Positions 16,968-26,606 of a DNA stretch of 64,000 nucleotides are shown here, in pieces. The translations under genes were made by a program, and so were the position numbers. The notes under the pieces are model-generated. The model was not told the DNA's origin and searched no databases. It worked only from the letters and a program-made list of their open reading frames with translations. Each line of letters starts with the position of its first letter. Position 1 is the first letter of the stretch. This DNA comes from Polyangiaceae bacterium (GTDB taxonomy: Bacteria; Myxococcota_A; Polyangia; Polyangiales; Polyangiaceae): NCBI GenBank assembly GCA_019637295.1, contig JAHBVX010000016.1:62001-126000 (forward strand). Reading direction: 5' to 3'.

Positions 16968-18959
16968 TCAAAGGCTCCCCACGAGCTTCTCGAGCTTGTC
17001 GAGCTCGTAGCTTTTCTGGAGGTACTCGGCGTAGGCCCTGCGGGCGCCGTCGATGAGCTGGTCGTAGAGGACGATGCGGCTGCCCTTGGACACGGCCTCC
17101 ATCGACGCCTTCACCCGGTCCACATTCGAGGCCTCGTCGATAGGCTGTCCGATGACGAAGACGACCTCGATGTTCGGCGACTCCTCGCCCTTCGCCCTCA
17201 GGATCTTCTTGATCTTGTCGACGTAGGTGGAGCCTTGCTCCTGAAGCTCGAGGAGCTTCATCTTGCGGCCGACCTTCTTCAGCTCCACGACGACGTGCTT
17301 GCCAGCCGTCGTCTGGTACTTGATGTCGACGCGCCCGAGCTTCTCCTTCTCGGTGAGGTCGTTAACGACTCCTGCGTCTTCGAGGAGCTGGCTCTCCATA
17401 ACCTCAGTTCCGGTGGCACGGTCCCACGCCGGATCGAGCAGCCAGAGGTGCTTGAACAGGTACTGCTGGAGAACTCGCTCCTTCGCGTCCTCGTCGACGA
17501 TCTTCTGGAACGCGCGGATGGCTTCGAGGCGCGACTTCACGATGTCGCGGTAGAGCGATGCCTCGAGTGCGTCCCGGTCTGCGAGTAGCCGGAACAGCAG
17601 TTCGATGTTGTCGACCGCCTGCTGCGCGAACTCCTCGGTCGAGCCGCGCAGCTTCATACGCTCGAAGGCGAAGATGCCGTGTTTGTAGAGCAGCTTTCGG
17701 TCCTCTTCCTCCTCGACCGGCAGCGAGCTGAGCTTCGCGATCAGCGTCTCAGCGCTCTTGCGATGTCCCTCTTCGAGCTGTTCCAGCCACTCCGTGAGCG
17801 CCGGAGACTGCTGCTTCGCCTTCTCCAACTCGTGCTTCTTGCGCCACTCGTTCCAGCGCTTCTCGACGTCGCTCAGGGTATCTTTCACGAACGTAATCAG
17901 CGCGAGATAGCGATGGTCGTCCTCCTGGACGCGCTGGCGATCGCTCGTGGCGATATCGGGCTCGTCATCGATGTCGAGGAAGTCGGCTTCGATCTGGCCC
18001 GTGAGGTACTTCGTGTAGTGCCGACCGTCGTTGATGCGGTCGAGGATGTTCTCGTGGATGAGGCGGCCGCGCGCGAAGACGACGATGCCGTTGAGGTTCC
18101 CGAGCTCCTTGCCGCCATCCAGGTCCTTCGGCTTGGCGGCGGTGCCGATCCATCCACGGATGGCCCACGTCGGGTTCCACTCGGCGATGCGCTCATCGAC
18201 TGCTTCGCGCTCGAGCACGTTTGCGAGCGTCGTGGGGAGCGAGTCGTCGCCCCTGAACGTCCACAAGAACTGGGTCTTCTCGAGGTCACCACGGTCTGAC
18301 GCGGTGATGGGCTGGTCGTCGATCGTGATCTTGAAGCCACGAGCCTCGCCGATGACGGAGAAGCGGCGTGCGAGCCGCTTCCGCAGTGCATCGACGCCGG
18401 TTCCGAGGCGCTGCCGCTTGATGTCTCGCAGCACGATGCGGGTGCCGCGCGTCACGGTCACGTCCTGCGCTGCGAGCGGAACTGGGTTGTAGGTCGTCTT
18501 TGCCTCGACGGCCTTCTTGATGCCATCGACGCGCATCGTGAAGCCCGCTGCCTGCTGGCCGTCACGCGCCGACTGAACCTCGATCTCGTTGGCGATGGAG
18601 AACAGAGAGAGCTTCCCGAGCCCCTTGCGCCCCATCACTGGGCGCTGTTTCGCGGTCATGCGCCCGTGTTCGTCGCCTTCGTCGCGTCGACGGTAGCCGA
18701 CGCGGAGGTACTTGCCGTTGAGGTCGCCGACCGACATGCCGATGCCGTCATCGACGATCTCGATCCACTGCGCCTCCTTCGCTGGGTCGACGCGGATCGT
18801 GACGTTCTCCGCGTCGGCGTCCCACGCGTTCGCCACCGCCTCCGTGAGCACGGCAGCGATGTTGCTGTAGAGGTTGATGCCGAGATGCTCGAGGACGTTG
18901 AGGTCCACGGTCATCTCGAACGTCGGAGGTGCCGCGCCCGCGAGAGCGAGTTGGTTCAT
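16968..18959 (-). CDS. GHKL ATPase with C-terminal PD-(D/E)XK-like nuclease domain
   Basis: A 663-residue protein from ATG 18959, overlapping the drmMI stop (ATGA). The N-terminus has the GHKL (Hsp90/MORC-like) ATP site: the N box LTEAVANAWDADAENVTI (residues about 37-54), the G1 box VDDGIGMSVGDL (near 68-79) and MGRKGLGKLSLFSIA. A charged helical middle follows (about 350-420: RWNEWRKKHELEKAKQQ). Near residues 540-560, GRVDIKYQ followed by HVVVELKKVG has the spacing D-x(n)-E-x-K of PD-(D/E)XK nucleases, as in Shedu-like domains. ATP-driven clamp opening coupled to DNA cutting is a plausible role. It is not one of the named DISARM core genes, yet sits inside the operon. Confidence 0.8.
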   Translation of the reverse strand: MNQLALAGAAPPTFEMTVDLNVLEHLGINLYSNIAAVLTEAVANAWDADAENVTIRVDPAKEAQWIEIVDDGIGMSVGDLNGKYLRVGYRRRDEGDEHGRMTAKQRPVMGRKGLGKLSLFSIANEIEVQSARDGQQAAGFTMRVDGIKKAVEAKTTYNPVPLAAQDVTVTRGTRIVLRDIKRQRLGTGVDALRKRLARRFSVIGEARGFKITIDDQPITASDRGDLEKTQFLWTFRGDDSLPTTLANVLEREAVDERIAEWNPTWAIRGWIGTAAKPKDLDGGKELGNLNGIVVFARGRLIHENILDRINDGRHYTKYLTGQIEADFLDIDDEPDIATSDRQRVQEDDHRYLALITFVKDTLSDVEKRWNEWRKKHELEKAKQQSPALTEWLEQLEEGHRKSAETLIAKLSSLPVEEEEDRKLLYKHGIFAFERMKLRGSTEEFAQQAVDNIELLFRLLADRDALEASLYRDIVKSRLEAIRAFQKIVDEDAKERVLQQYLFKHLWLLDPAWDRATGTEVMESQLLEDAGVVNDLTEKEKLGRVDIKYQTTAGKHVVVELKKVGRKMKLLELQEQGSTYVDKIKKILRAKGEESPNIEVVFVIGQPIDEASNVDRVKASMEAVSKGSRIVLYDQLIDGARRAYAEYLQKSYELDKLEKLVGSL

Positions 18960-21900
18960 CGGGGCCTCCGTGTGCTGGTCTTCTTCGCGGGACCGGCGGC
19001 CGCCTTCGAACTTGGGGACTTGGGCGCGGGCGCCTCGACGAGGGCGAGCGCGCCCTGGCCAGCAGGCGCCGCCTTCGAGCGGCCCTTCGAGGAGCGACGC
19101 TTCCCAGCCGGAGCCGCCGCCTGTTCTTCCGTGTGGCGCTGGCGATTCAACGTAGAGAGCCGCTTGAGCACTTCGCCGCGGGCACCTGCCGAGACGCCAT
19201 AACGTTCACCTCGCTTGGTCGAAACGAAGTCGTGGTTCAGCTCGATGTCCTTCCATCCGTATGCATCGAGGACGGCTCGATCGAGCTCTGCGATCAGCGC
19301 TCGGAATCGAACGACATCGGCGTCCTGCTCACCCTGTGAGTGAACCAAGTTGTAGACACCCGTGAACCCCAACTGCCGCTCGCGACACATCGCCGCGCGG
19401 TGTTCGAAGTACTCCCTCCCGATAGCCTCAAGCCGAGCGTCCGTCGCGTCATGAGCAAGCTCGCCGGCGACCAGGAGACACGACGGGAACGGGAAGGTGT
19501 CAAAGCAAGTCGTCCCTACGTATGCCGGGGTCTCGCCGGTTGAAGATCCCCACAAGAGCGCCCACTCGGTGTGAGCCACAGACTGAAGAACGGCAAACGC
19601 ACTATGGGTGCCGAAGTCGAAAAGCTTGACCTTCTCCGAGTAGATGTTGGTGGGGTCGCCGAAGGTGATGCAGAAATGCTTCGACAGCTTCGAGGTCACC
19701 AACGCCGTCCCGTGCTGTCGAACACGGTTGTGAAACGCCTCACGACGGTCCCAGAACTTCCAAAAGCACGCCTCGTGAACCTGGCGGGTAAGCGTGTCTC
19801 GATAGGGCTTCACTCGTTCTTCGAGGATCGCCCAAGGCGTCTTGAATCGCCGAGCCTCGTCCTCGTCCCGGGTCCAGAAGTTGATGACCCATCGAGAGCC
19901 CGTCTGACGCGGGCAGTTGTTGATGTCGTCGCCAACGATGTACTTCGTGATCACCGCACTCGACTTCGGCTCCTTCGCAAGAACCGAGGTGGCTTCCGCC
20001 TCGTCGAGAACAAAGCCGATTCCCTGAACCTTCACGCCGTCCGAGCAGAAGCCGACGTTGGAGTTGAGCGCCTCGGGTTGGTCAAGTTCAGAACCGGGCT
20101 CCAGCATCGTCGTGATGGCATCGACGCCCGCACCATCCAGAAGGATCTGGCCCTCCCACGGGTGCATGCTGAACACCATTACGGAAACATGCACTCCCGC
20201 AGTGCCCGGCCAAGGGAACGAGGACAAGCCGAAGTAGGTCGTTGCGCGCTCGAACACACGAGCCAACGCCTGAGTTCGGGTATCGCTCTCCGTGATCGAG
20301 TCCGTAGCGATGAAACCGGCGGTGCCGGTGGCGCGCAGTAGTCGAAGTGACCGGACGAGGAAGTATGCGACAAGGTTCACAGAGCCCTTGGCGCCATCCA
20401 GGATCAGCCGCTTCAGGGATTTCTCGAAAGCATCGCCGAAATTGGAGGAGATCTTTCGACCTCCCATGAACGGCGGATTGCTGACCCATGCGTCAAAGCC
20501 AGGCGCCTCGCGCACGTAGACCTCGGGAAAGGCGAGCATCCAGTGGAAGGGACGCCGGGGCGTGCCGCTCGGAGAATCCTTGGCCAGATCGTTGTTTGCC
20601 TGGCTCATCAGTGTGTCGAGCGCACGCTCCTCGCCCTTCACCACGCGTTCAGCATCGGCAGCGAGCGCCGCAAGACGCGTCTCGACGTCCCCTCCCTCGG
20701 CCGCGAACACCACGCCGATGAAGGCGTCGGCGAGCAGCTCCGCGGCTTTGAGCTTCTTGCGGGCGTCTGCGTCGAGCGTAGCCATCGCCTCGACGTCCCG
20801 GATATCGCGGATGGGGATCTCGTGCAGCTTGCGGCGGAGCGCGACCGCCTCGGCGACCGCCTTTTCGATGGCCTTACCGAACAGACGTCCCTGCCGCGTG
20901 GCGGACGGGTCGAGCGACAGCTCCGTAAGCTGCTCGAGGCGGCTGATGCCGAGCAGGCTGTCGCCGCGACGGAGGTTGTGGTCGAGGAAGCCGAAGGGGC
21001 GGCCCTTCGAGAGCGTCACGAGCCACAGCGAGAGCTTCGCCAGTTCGACGGCCAGCGGATTCAGATCGACGCCGTAGAGGCATCGCTCGGCCACGATGCG
21101 CCGCGCATTCTCGGCGCGCGCCTCCACGCTGGGGGGCATGCACTCGACGCTGGTACGCGGCTCGTGGACCTGTCCCGTGAGGTCGACGACGCGCCCGGCC
21201 GCCTCTTCGATGGCCCACGCCTCGACGAGGCGCGCGCTCAGGAAGCGACACGCCTGCACGAGGAACGCGCCGGATCCCATCGCGGGATCGCAGACCTTGA
21301 GCTCGAGGAGCTGCTCGGGCGTCTTCAGCTTCCATTCAGCGCGCGGTGCACCCTTCGCGGGGCCGTCGTAGACGAGCGGCGTGAGCGTCTCCTCGACGAT
21401 GCGCTCGGTGAGGCTCTTGGGCGTGTAGTGCGTGCCGGTCTCGCGCCGATCGGCGCCGAGCACGACGACGAACGCCCCCTTTGGATGCACCAGCGGGTAG
21501 CCCCACGGGTCGGTGCGCATCAGGCGGACGTAGGGCGCGAGGCGATCGCGGAGCTTTACATCGCCGCGACATGCGGAGAGCAGGCGCGCGTTCTGCTGGG
21601 GCTCGACTTCGGCGGCCAGGGCGTTCTTGATGGCCGACTCCGAACGCTTCGAGCGCTCGACGAGCAGGCTCGTGACGACGGCCTGGCCGTCGAGGCGCGC
21701 CGACTCCAGCTCGCCGAGCGTGACGCGCGCGTCCTTGGCCTGCGCGCCCGCTTCGAGCTCCAGCGTCACGTCCTCGACGCGCGAGACGGTGCGTTCGAGC
21801 AGACCCTCGTAGACGTGACCGATCTGCTCGACGTCGAGGGCACGGTACGAGAGCGTGCGCCCATCGAAGGTCTGGATGGCTTCGAGCAGCAGCAGCACCG

Positions 21901-23059
21901 TGCGGTCGTCGATGGGCAGCGGCTCGGCGCGATGCTGCCGCCAGGACGTGCCCTTCAGCCGTCCTTCGAGGAACGGAAAGCGGTCGGGGTTGAAGAGCGA
22001 GCCGCCCATCGCGGGCAAGCGCAACGTCGGGTGGTCGATGCCACCAAAGACGGCGCGGAACACAGCGAGCAGCCGAGACCACGACGCGCGCCTTCGTTCC
22101 AGGATCTCGTCGCTCTCGGCGCGGAGCTGCATGCGCAGTGTCGAGACCGCGTAGAACGAGTCGTAGCGGGGCTCGCCCAAGAGCAAGAGCCCGCGCTCCT
22201 CGGCGGCGAGGAGGAACACGAGCCGCATCATCACGGTGAGCCCGGCTTCGTAGAGTTCCTGAGGCCTAACGTCGCGCAGCAGCTCGCGGTTGCGATCCTG
22301 GTCGGCGCGGTCGAGGGCCTGCACCAGCACCTCGATGGCGCGCCGCACCTGATCGCCGAGGGCGTCGGTGACCTCGTCCTGGTGCTTCAGCGAGCGCTCG
22401 AAGAGCGCAGGAAGCCGGTCCTGCGCGGGCGCGAAGAAGCGGCGCACGCCGAGCAGCGACGTGAACGCGCGCAGAGTGGCGGGCTCCTGGCCCCAGATGC
22501 GCGCGTACCAGCTCGCGAAGGTCGCCACTTCGCCGGTGGGCGCGTGGACGAGCATCCACCGCTCGCCGTTCGTCACGATTCCGAACGGCACGTCCAGCGC
22601 GCGAAGGTGCAGCGCCATGCGGTCGCCCGCCGAGCACGAGAGCCCACCGAACTTCATCGACGCCGAGAGGTCGGTGTCGGGCGGGAAGACGTGAACCGGC
22701 GCGAGCACCGCCGCGCCATGCGTCGGGTCGACGAACACGAACTCGGGCGCGATCGCGGTGTCGTGTTCGGGCAGCTCGACGAGCGATGCCGGAACGTCCT
22801 TGCCGGCCTTGAGCAATTGGTCGTCAGCCTCGAGCGCTGTACGCAGCACCTCGTCGATCCACGCGGCGTGGAGCTTGTCGCGGTCGGCGTCGTCGCCATC
22901 GACCGCGTCACGCCATTCCTCGTAGGCGCTGCGCAGGCGCTTGGCGCGCGAGGAGTCCAGCTCTTCGAGGCCCTGCGGGAACACCTCACGGAGCACGGGC
23001 ACCGCGAGGAACGGGCCCGAGACCTCGAGCAGGTTCAGCCACTCGTGCTTGGCGCTCAC
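18956..23059 (-). CDS. drmMI: DISARM class 1 adenine methyltransferase DrmMI
   Basis: A 1367-residue protein. The start GTG 23059 (SAKHEWLNLLEVSG) is chosen because GGAGGAAG lies five bases upstream and the frame overlaps the drmD stop as GTGA; upstream in-frame starts lie inside drmD. Methyltransferase motifs are GTHYTPKSLTERIV near 541 (target domain entry), DPAMGSGAFLVQAC near 590 (motif I, SAM binding) and NPPFMGG near 856 (motif IV, N6-adenine). The architecture matches the large PglX/DrmMI type enzymes, which modify host DNA so that the system spares it. The C-terminal tail is Ala/Lys/Arg-rich. Confidence 0.92.
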   Translation of the reverse strand: MSAKHEWLNLLEVSGPFLAVPVLREVFPQGLEELDSSRAKRLRSAYEEWRDAVDGDDADRDKLHAAWIDEVLRTALEADDQLLKAGKDVPASLVELPEHDTAIAPEFVFVDPTHGAAVLAPVHVFPPDTDLSASMKFGGLSCSAGDRMALHLRALDVPFGIVTNGERWMLVHAPTGEVATFASWYARIWGQEPATLRAFTSLLGVRRFFAPAQDRLPALFERSLKHQDEVTDALGDQVRRAIEVLVQALDRADQDRNRELLRDVRPQELYEAGLTVMMRLVFLLAAEERGLLLLGEPRYDSFYAVSTLRMQLRAESDEILERRRASWSRLLAVFRAVFGGIDHPTLRLPAMGGSLFNPDRFPFLEGRLKGTSWRQHRAEPLPIDDRTVLLLLEAIQTFDGRTLSYRALDVEQIGHVYEGLLERTVSRVEDVTLELEAGAQAKDARVTLGELESARLDGQAVVTSLLVERSKRSESAIKNALAAEVEPQQNARLLSACRGDVKLRDRLAPYVRLMRTDPWGYPLVHPKGAFVVVLGADRRETGTHYTPKSLTERIVEETLTPLVYDGPAKGAPRAEWKLKTPEQLLELKVCDPAMGSGAFLVQACRFLSARLVEAWAIEEAAGRVVDLTGQVHEPRTSVECMPPSVEARAENARRIVAERCLYGVDLNPLAVELAKLSLWLVTLSKGRPFGFLDHNLRRGDSLLGISRLEQLTELSLDPSATRQGRLFGKAIEKAVAEAVALRRKLHEIPIRDIRDVEAMATLDADARKKLKAAELLADAFIGVVFAAEGGDVETRLAALAADAERVVKGEERALDTLMSQANNDLAKDSPSGTPRRPFHWMLAFPEVYVREAPGFDAWVSNPPFMGGRKISSNFGDAFEKSLKRLILDGAKGSVNLVAYFLVRSLRLLRATGTAGFIATDSITESDTRTQALARVFERATTYFGLSSFPWPGTAGVHVSVMVFSMHPWEGQILLDGAGVDAITTMLEPGSELDQPEALNSNVGFCSDGVKVQGIGFVLDEAEATSVLAKEPKSSAVITKYIVGDDINNCPRQTGSRWVINFWTRDEDEARRFKTPWAILEERVKPYRDTLTRQVHEACFWKFWDRREAFHNRVRQHGTALVTSKLSKHFCITFGDPTNIYSEKVKLFDFGTHSAFAVLQSVAHTEWALLWGSSTGETPAYVGTTCFDTFPFPSCLLVAGELAHDATDARLEAIGREYFEHRAAMCRERQLGFTGVYNLVHSQGEQDADVVRFRALIAELDRAVLDAYGWKDIELNHDFVSTKRGERYGVSAGARGEVLKRLSTLNRQRHTEEQAAAPAGKRRSSKGRSKAAPAGQGALALVEAPAPKSPSSKAAAGPAKKTSTRRPR

Positions 23060-26000
23060 GACTTCCTCCGCGTGGCGAGTGACTCGGGCACCAGGAGGAT
23101 CACCGAGACGGGGAACGTGTGGTCGACGAGGCCGGTGTGGCGATCTTCGATGGCGAGGCGCTCTCGTTCGCGCTCCTCGGGGATGCGGCGTAGGCGCGCC
23201 TCGAGTGCGAGCCTGTCGCGCCGGAGCTGCGTTCGTTCGTCCTCGGAGAATAGCGAGAGCTGCTTCGGCTCCTCCCGCTTCAGCTCGGCCTCGAGGTTCT
23301 TGGCGAGGTCGTCGAGGAGCTGGGTCATCTCGTCGATCTCTTTGCGCTTGCGGGCTTCGATCGTGGACCCGAGACCCTTGAGGCGGTCCCTCGAGCGCGT
23401 GGTGACGGCACTCAGGACCGCCTCGGTGTGCTTCGTGAACCGCGTGCGCAGGGCATCGAAGAGCGAGTCGTCGATGGTCCCCGGCGCCGACGAGTCGAGC
23501 CAGTCGCGCAGTTTGGTGATGCCGTCCTCGCGCTTGAAGCCCGCGTCGCGCAGGTAGCCGCCTGCTTCCGTCAGCTCCTCGTGCAGGCGATGGTGGTTGC
23601 CTCCGGTGATGACGAGGCGTGAGACGACGAGGACGGCGGGCGCGTCGAGCTTCGCGTCGGGCAGCGTGCGCACCGTGACGCGGTTCAGCTTCTTCACGTC
23701 GTCTCGCGCCCACACCTCGGCACGCAGAAGCCGCAGGCTCATCTGCACGAGCGGGTGGTTCAGGTGGACGAGCACCACGTCGTCGCGGCCCTTGGCGGCG
23801 TCGTGGTCGAAGGTGATGGGGCGGATGCGCTTCGTGTACGGGTGCTCGAGCCCGTCGAGGCATCGCGACCACGAGCCCGCGAGGGCGGGCATTTGGAACA
23901 CCCGGGGCGCGGGAAGGTCGGCCAGCTTCGCGGGCGTAAGGTCGGGCTTGTCGGTGAGCGCCAAGGCGACGCGCACCACGCGCTCGATGCGGTCGGGCGT
24001 GAGGTGCTGTTCGCTGCGTGTCGTCGTCAGGCGTTCGTGCAGCTTGGCGATGCGCTCGCGCAGCTCGCGCTCGGCCTTCACGTAGCGGCGGGCGCGCTCA
24101 ATGCGCTTCTCGGCGAGGCCGGTGTCGAGCTCACGTCGGCGGCCTTCCAGGAGGTTGGGTAACTGCGGGGCGATGACCGGGTTGACGCTGCCCATGTCGG
24201 CGCGCATCGCGTCGAGCTTGCGCAACGCGCGCAGGATGTCGTCGCCGTGCCCGCCGCTCGCATCGACCGGGTGCCAGATCACGACCTCGCTCTGCTTCTG
24301 CCCGTGACGGTCGACGCGGCCGTTCCTCTGCTCCATCACGTTTGGGTTGTAGGGGATCTCGACGTGGACCAGCAGGTTGCAGTGGTTCTGCAGGTCGATG
24401 CCCTCCGAGGCCGCGTCGGTAGCGAGCAGGATGCGGACGGGCGACTCGCGAGGATCGGCCTGGAACGCGGCCTTCACCGCCTCGCGATCCTTCGAGTCCA
24501 TGCCGCCGAAGATGAGAGCGAGGCGCTTACCGCCGAGCCCGTGGCTCGCGAGGATCTCATGCAGCCAGACCTGCGTGGTGCGGTACTCGGTGAAGAGAAT
24601 GACGCGGGCGTTCGACCAGTCACCCTTCGGCTGGAGGTTCTCCTTCAACCAGCGCACGAGGGCTTCGGCCTTGGAGTCGGGGCGGTGGCTCGCCTGCTGA
24701 GCCCACGAGCGCAGTCGCTCGATCAGCCGGCGCTCGTCGGCCAACAGCGGACGAAGACGGCGGCTCGCCTCCTCAATGGCTTCGCCTTCGGCCGCCTCGC
24801 GCGTATCGTCGTCGGCGTAGTCCTCTTCGGTCTTGGCGATCGCGCGACGCAAGATGCGGTCGTCGAGGCCCGAGGTGCGTCGTGTGGTCTCCAACTTTCC
24901 CTCAATGGTTGCGACGTGGCGCGCGAACGTCGACATGAACGCCGCGGGCGACGACGCGAGGCGCTTGCGCAGGAGCTGGTGGACGAAGTGCGAGGCGGCG
25001 CCTTCGCGCTCGTCCTGTTTCTCGCGGCTGGCGATGTACTGCTCGAGGAGCTGACGGGCCTCGCGCTCCTCGGCGGTGTACTCGACGTTCAGCGCTTCGA
25101 GGCGGCGTACCGGATAGAGCTTCTTGCCCTTGGCGTCGACGAGGTCGCTCTTGAGGCGCCGAACCATGACGCGCGCGAGCTGGTCTTCGGGCGGCAGGAT
25201 GTTGCGTGAGAAGCGCTGGTCGTCGAGCAGCTCGAGGAGCGCCGTGAACGATTCGGTGTAGCCGTCGTGCGGCGTCGCCGTGAGGAAGAGCTTGTGCTGG
25301 AAGTGGGGCGCGAGCAGCCGCACGAGGCGGGTGCGTAGGCTTTCGACGGCGTACTTGCCGACGGTGGGCGCGACGTTGTGGGCCTCGTCGACGACGAGCA
25401 TGTCGAAGCGGCGCGGGAACGTCGGCTGCGGCGGGAGCACGTCGCGCAGGAGGCGGATGCCTTCGCCTTGCTTCGCCCAGTCGATGGAGGCGATGAGCCT
25501 CGGGAACGAGGTCCACGGGTTCGCGTGCAGCCCACGCTCACGGCGCAAACGCTTGACCAGGTCGGTGTCGACGATGCGGAACTCGAGGCCGAACTTCTCG
25601 GCCATCTCGTTGCGCCACTTCTCCTGCAGCGACGACGGGCAGAGCACGAGGATGGTCCGCGCGCGGTGGCGCAGGAGCATCTCCTGGATGACGAGCCCAG
25701 CCTCTATGGTCTTGCCGAGGCCGACGTCGTCGGCGATCAGCAGGTTCGTGCGCGCCATGTCGATCGCGCGCACGAGCGGATCGAGCTGGTAGTCCTCAAT
25801 GCTCACGCCGCTTCGGAAGGGCGCCTGGAGGTAGCCGCGATCGGCGTTGGTCGCCGCGCCCCAGCGAACGGCGTCGAGGAAGGCTTCGAGCTTCGACGGG
25901 TCGTCGAGCGCGGAGAGTGTCGGCAGGCCCGCGCGCTCGATGACGTGGGCGCCGGGCTCGAGCTCCCATAGGACTTCGATCTCCTCGCCGAGCGCGTCTT

Positions 26001-26169
26001 CGTCGATCGACGCGAGCTTCACGAGGTTTTGTTTGGGCAGTTCAGGGGAAACCGCCGACGCATCGACATCCGACACGATCCATTGACGTCGCCGCACTTC
26101 GACGAGCTGCCCGGGCTCCGGGGCGGTCGCCGATAGCACCGAGATTTCCGTCGCGAGTCGGTCCGTCAC
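23056..26169 (-). CDS. drmD: DISARM class 1 SNF2-family helicase DrmD
   Basis: A 1037-residue protein from GTG 26169 (TDRLATEISVLSAT), overlapping the vsr stop as GTGA. SNF2/SF2 motifs are ADDVGLGKTIEAGLVIQEML (Walker A, near 150), VVDEAHNVAP (Walker B, near 258), ATPHDGYTES, then LFTEYRTTQVWLHEIL, ATDAASEGIDLQNHCNLLVH and QRNGRVDRHGQ (motif VI, near 613). The C-terminal 350 residues are charged coiled helices. DrmD defines class 1 DISARM and is adjacent to drmMI as in known class 1 loci. Confidence 0.92.
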   Translation of the reverse strand: MTDRLATEISVLSATAPEPGQLVEVRRRQWIVSDVDASAVSPELPKQNLVKLASIDEDALGEEIEVLWELEPGAHVIERAGLPTLSALDDPSKLEAFLDAVRWGAATNADRGYLQAPFRSGVSIEDYQLDPLVRAIDMARTNLLIADDVGLGKTIEAGLVIQEMLLRHRARTILVLCPSSLQEKWRNEMAEKFGLEFRIVDTDLVKRLRRERGLHANPWTSFPRLIASIDWAKQGEGIRLLRDVLPPQPTFPRRFDMLVVDEAHNVAPTVGKYAVESLRTRLVRLLAPHFQHKLFLTATPHDGYTESFTALLELLDDQRFSRNILPPEDQLARVMVRRLKSDLVDAKGKKLYPVRRLEALNVEYTAEEREARQLLEQYIASREKQDEREGAASHFVHQLLRKRLASSPAAFMSTFARHVATIEGKLETTRRTSGLDDRILRRAIAKTEEDYADDDTREAAEGEAIEEASRRLRPLLADERRLIERLRSWAQQASHRPDSKAEALVRWLKENLQPKGDWSNARVILFTEYRTTQVWLHEILASHGLGGKRLALIFGGMDSKDREAVKAAFQADPRESPVRILLATDAASEGIDLQNHCNLLVHVEIPYNPNVMEQRNGRVDRHGQKQSEVVIWHPVDASGGHGDDILRALRKLDAMRADMGSVNPVIAPQLPNLLEGRRRELDTGLAEKRIERARRYVKAERELRERIAKLHERLTTTRSEQHLTPDRIERVVRVALALTDKPDLTPAKLADLPAPRVFQMPALAGSWSRCLDGLEHPYTKRIRPITFDHDAAKGRDDVVLVHLNHPLVQMSLRLLRAEVWARDDVKKLNRVTVRTLPDAKLDAPAVLVVSRLVITGGNHHRLHEELTEAGGYLRDAGFKREDGITKLRDWLDSSAPGTIDDSLFDALRTRFTKHTEAVLSAVTTRSRDRLKGLGSTIEARKRKEIDEMTQLLDDLAKNLEAELKREEPKQLSLFSEDERTQLRRDRLALEARLRRIPEERERERLAIEDRHTGLVDHTFPVSVILLVPESLATRRKS

Positions 26170-26606
26170 GAATACCCCTTTGCCTTGCGGACACGGACGA
26201 GTTTCGCGATTCGTGAGGCTGCTTCGTGCGGTTTATCGTGAGCCCAAATGCGAACGACCTCCCAGCCCTGGGCGAGGAGACGGGCGTCGGTGTCGAGGTC
26301 ACGCTGCCGGTTCGCGACGATCTTTGCGCGCCAGAACTCGGCATTCTGCTTGGGCCACGTCGCGTGCTGGGGGCAGCCGTGCCAGAAGCAACCATCGACG
26401 AAGACGACGACGCGGGGACCAGCGAATACGATGTCCGCGACCCTGCGCGGTTTGGTCAAGATGGGGACTTGGACGCGATAGCGAAGTCCGAGGGCATGGA
26501 GCTCACGACGAAGTGCCGACTCGGCAGAAGTGTTCTTCTGCCGAACCCGCCGCATGCGGCGACTCGCTTCAGGAGAGGACGGCGCTGCGCGCGTGCCTGC
26601 GGCCAT
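26166..26606 (-). CDS. vsr: Very short patch repair (Vsr-type) endonuclease
   Basis: A 146-residue protein with the Vsr pattern: VRQKNTSAESALRRELHALG at the start, the catalytic Asp in RRVADIVFAG (D58), the hallmark FVDGCFWHGCPQH (residues 69-81) and NAEFWRAKIVANRQRD. Vsr nicks the T:G mismatch that arises when 5-methylcytosine deaminates, and vsr genes usually neighbour the cognate C5 methyltransferase. Here the annotated start lies inside the 3' end of the methyltransferase gene (38-base overlap); a later start at MRR (residue 18) is possible. It is located between the methyltransferase and drmD, so it is co-transcribed with DISARM. Confidence 0.9.
   Translation of the reverse strand: MAAGTRAAPSSPEASRRMRRVRQKNTSAESALRRELHALGLRYRVQVPILTKPRRVADIVFAGPRVVVFVDGCFWHGCPQHATWPKQNAEFWRAKIVANRQRDLDTDARLLAQGWEVVRIWAHDKPHEAASRIAKLVRVRKAKGYS

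Noticed and set aside
20543-23557. A 1004-codon plus-strand open frame opposite drmMI
   Set aside because: It lies entirely antisense to a methyltransferase with all motifs; its composition (R, E, L, H, A) is the usual mirror of GC-rich coding DNA and it has no ribosome site.
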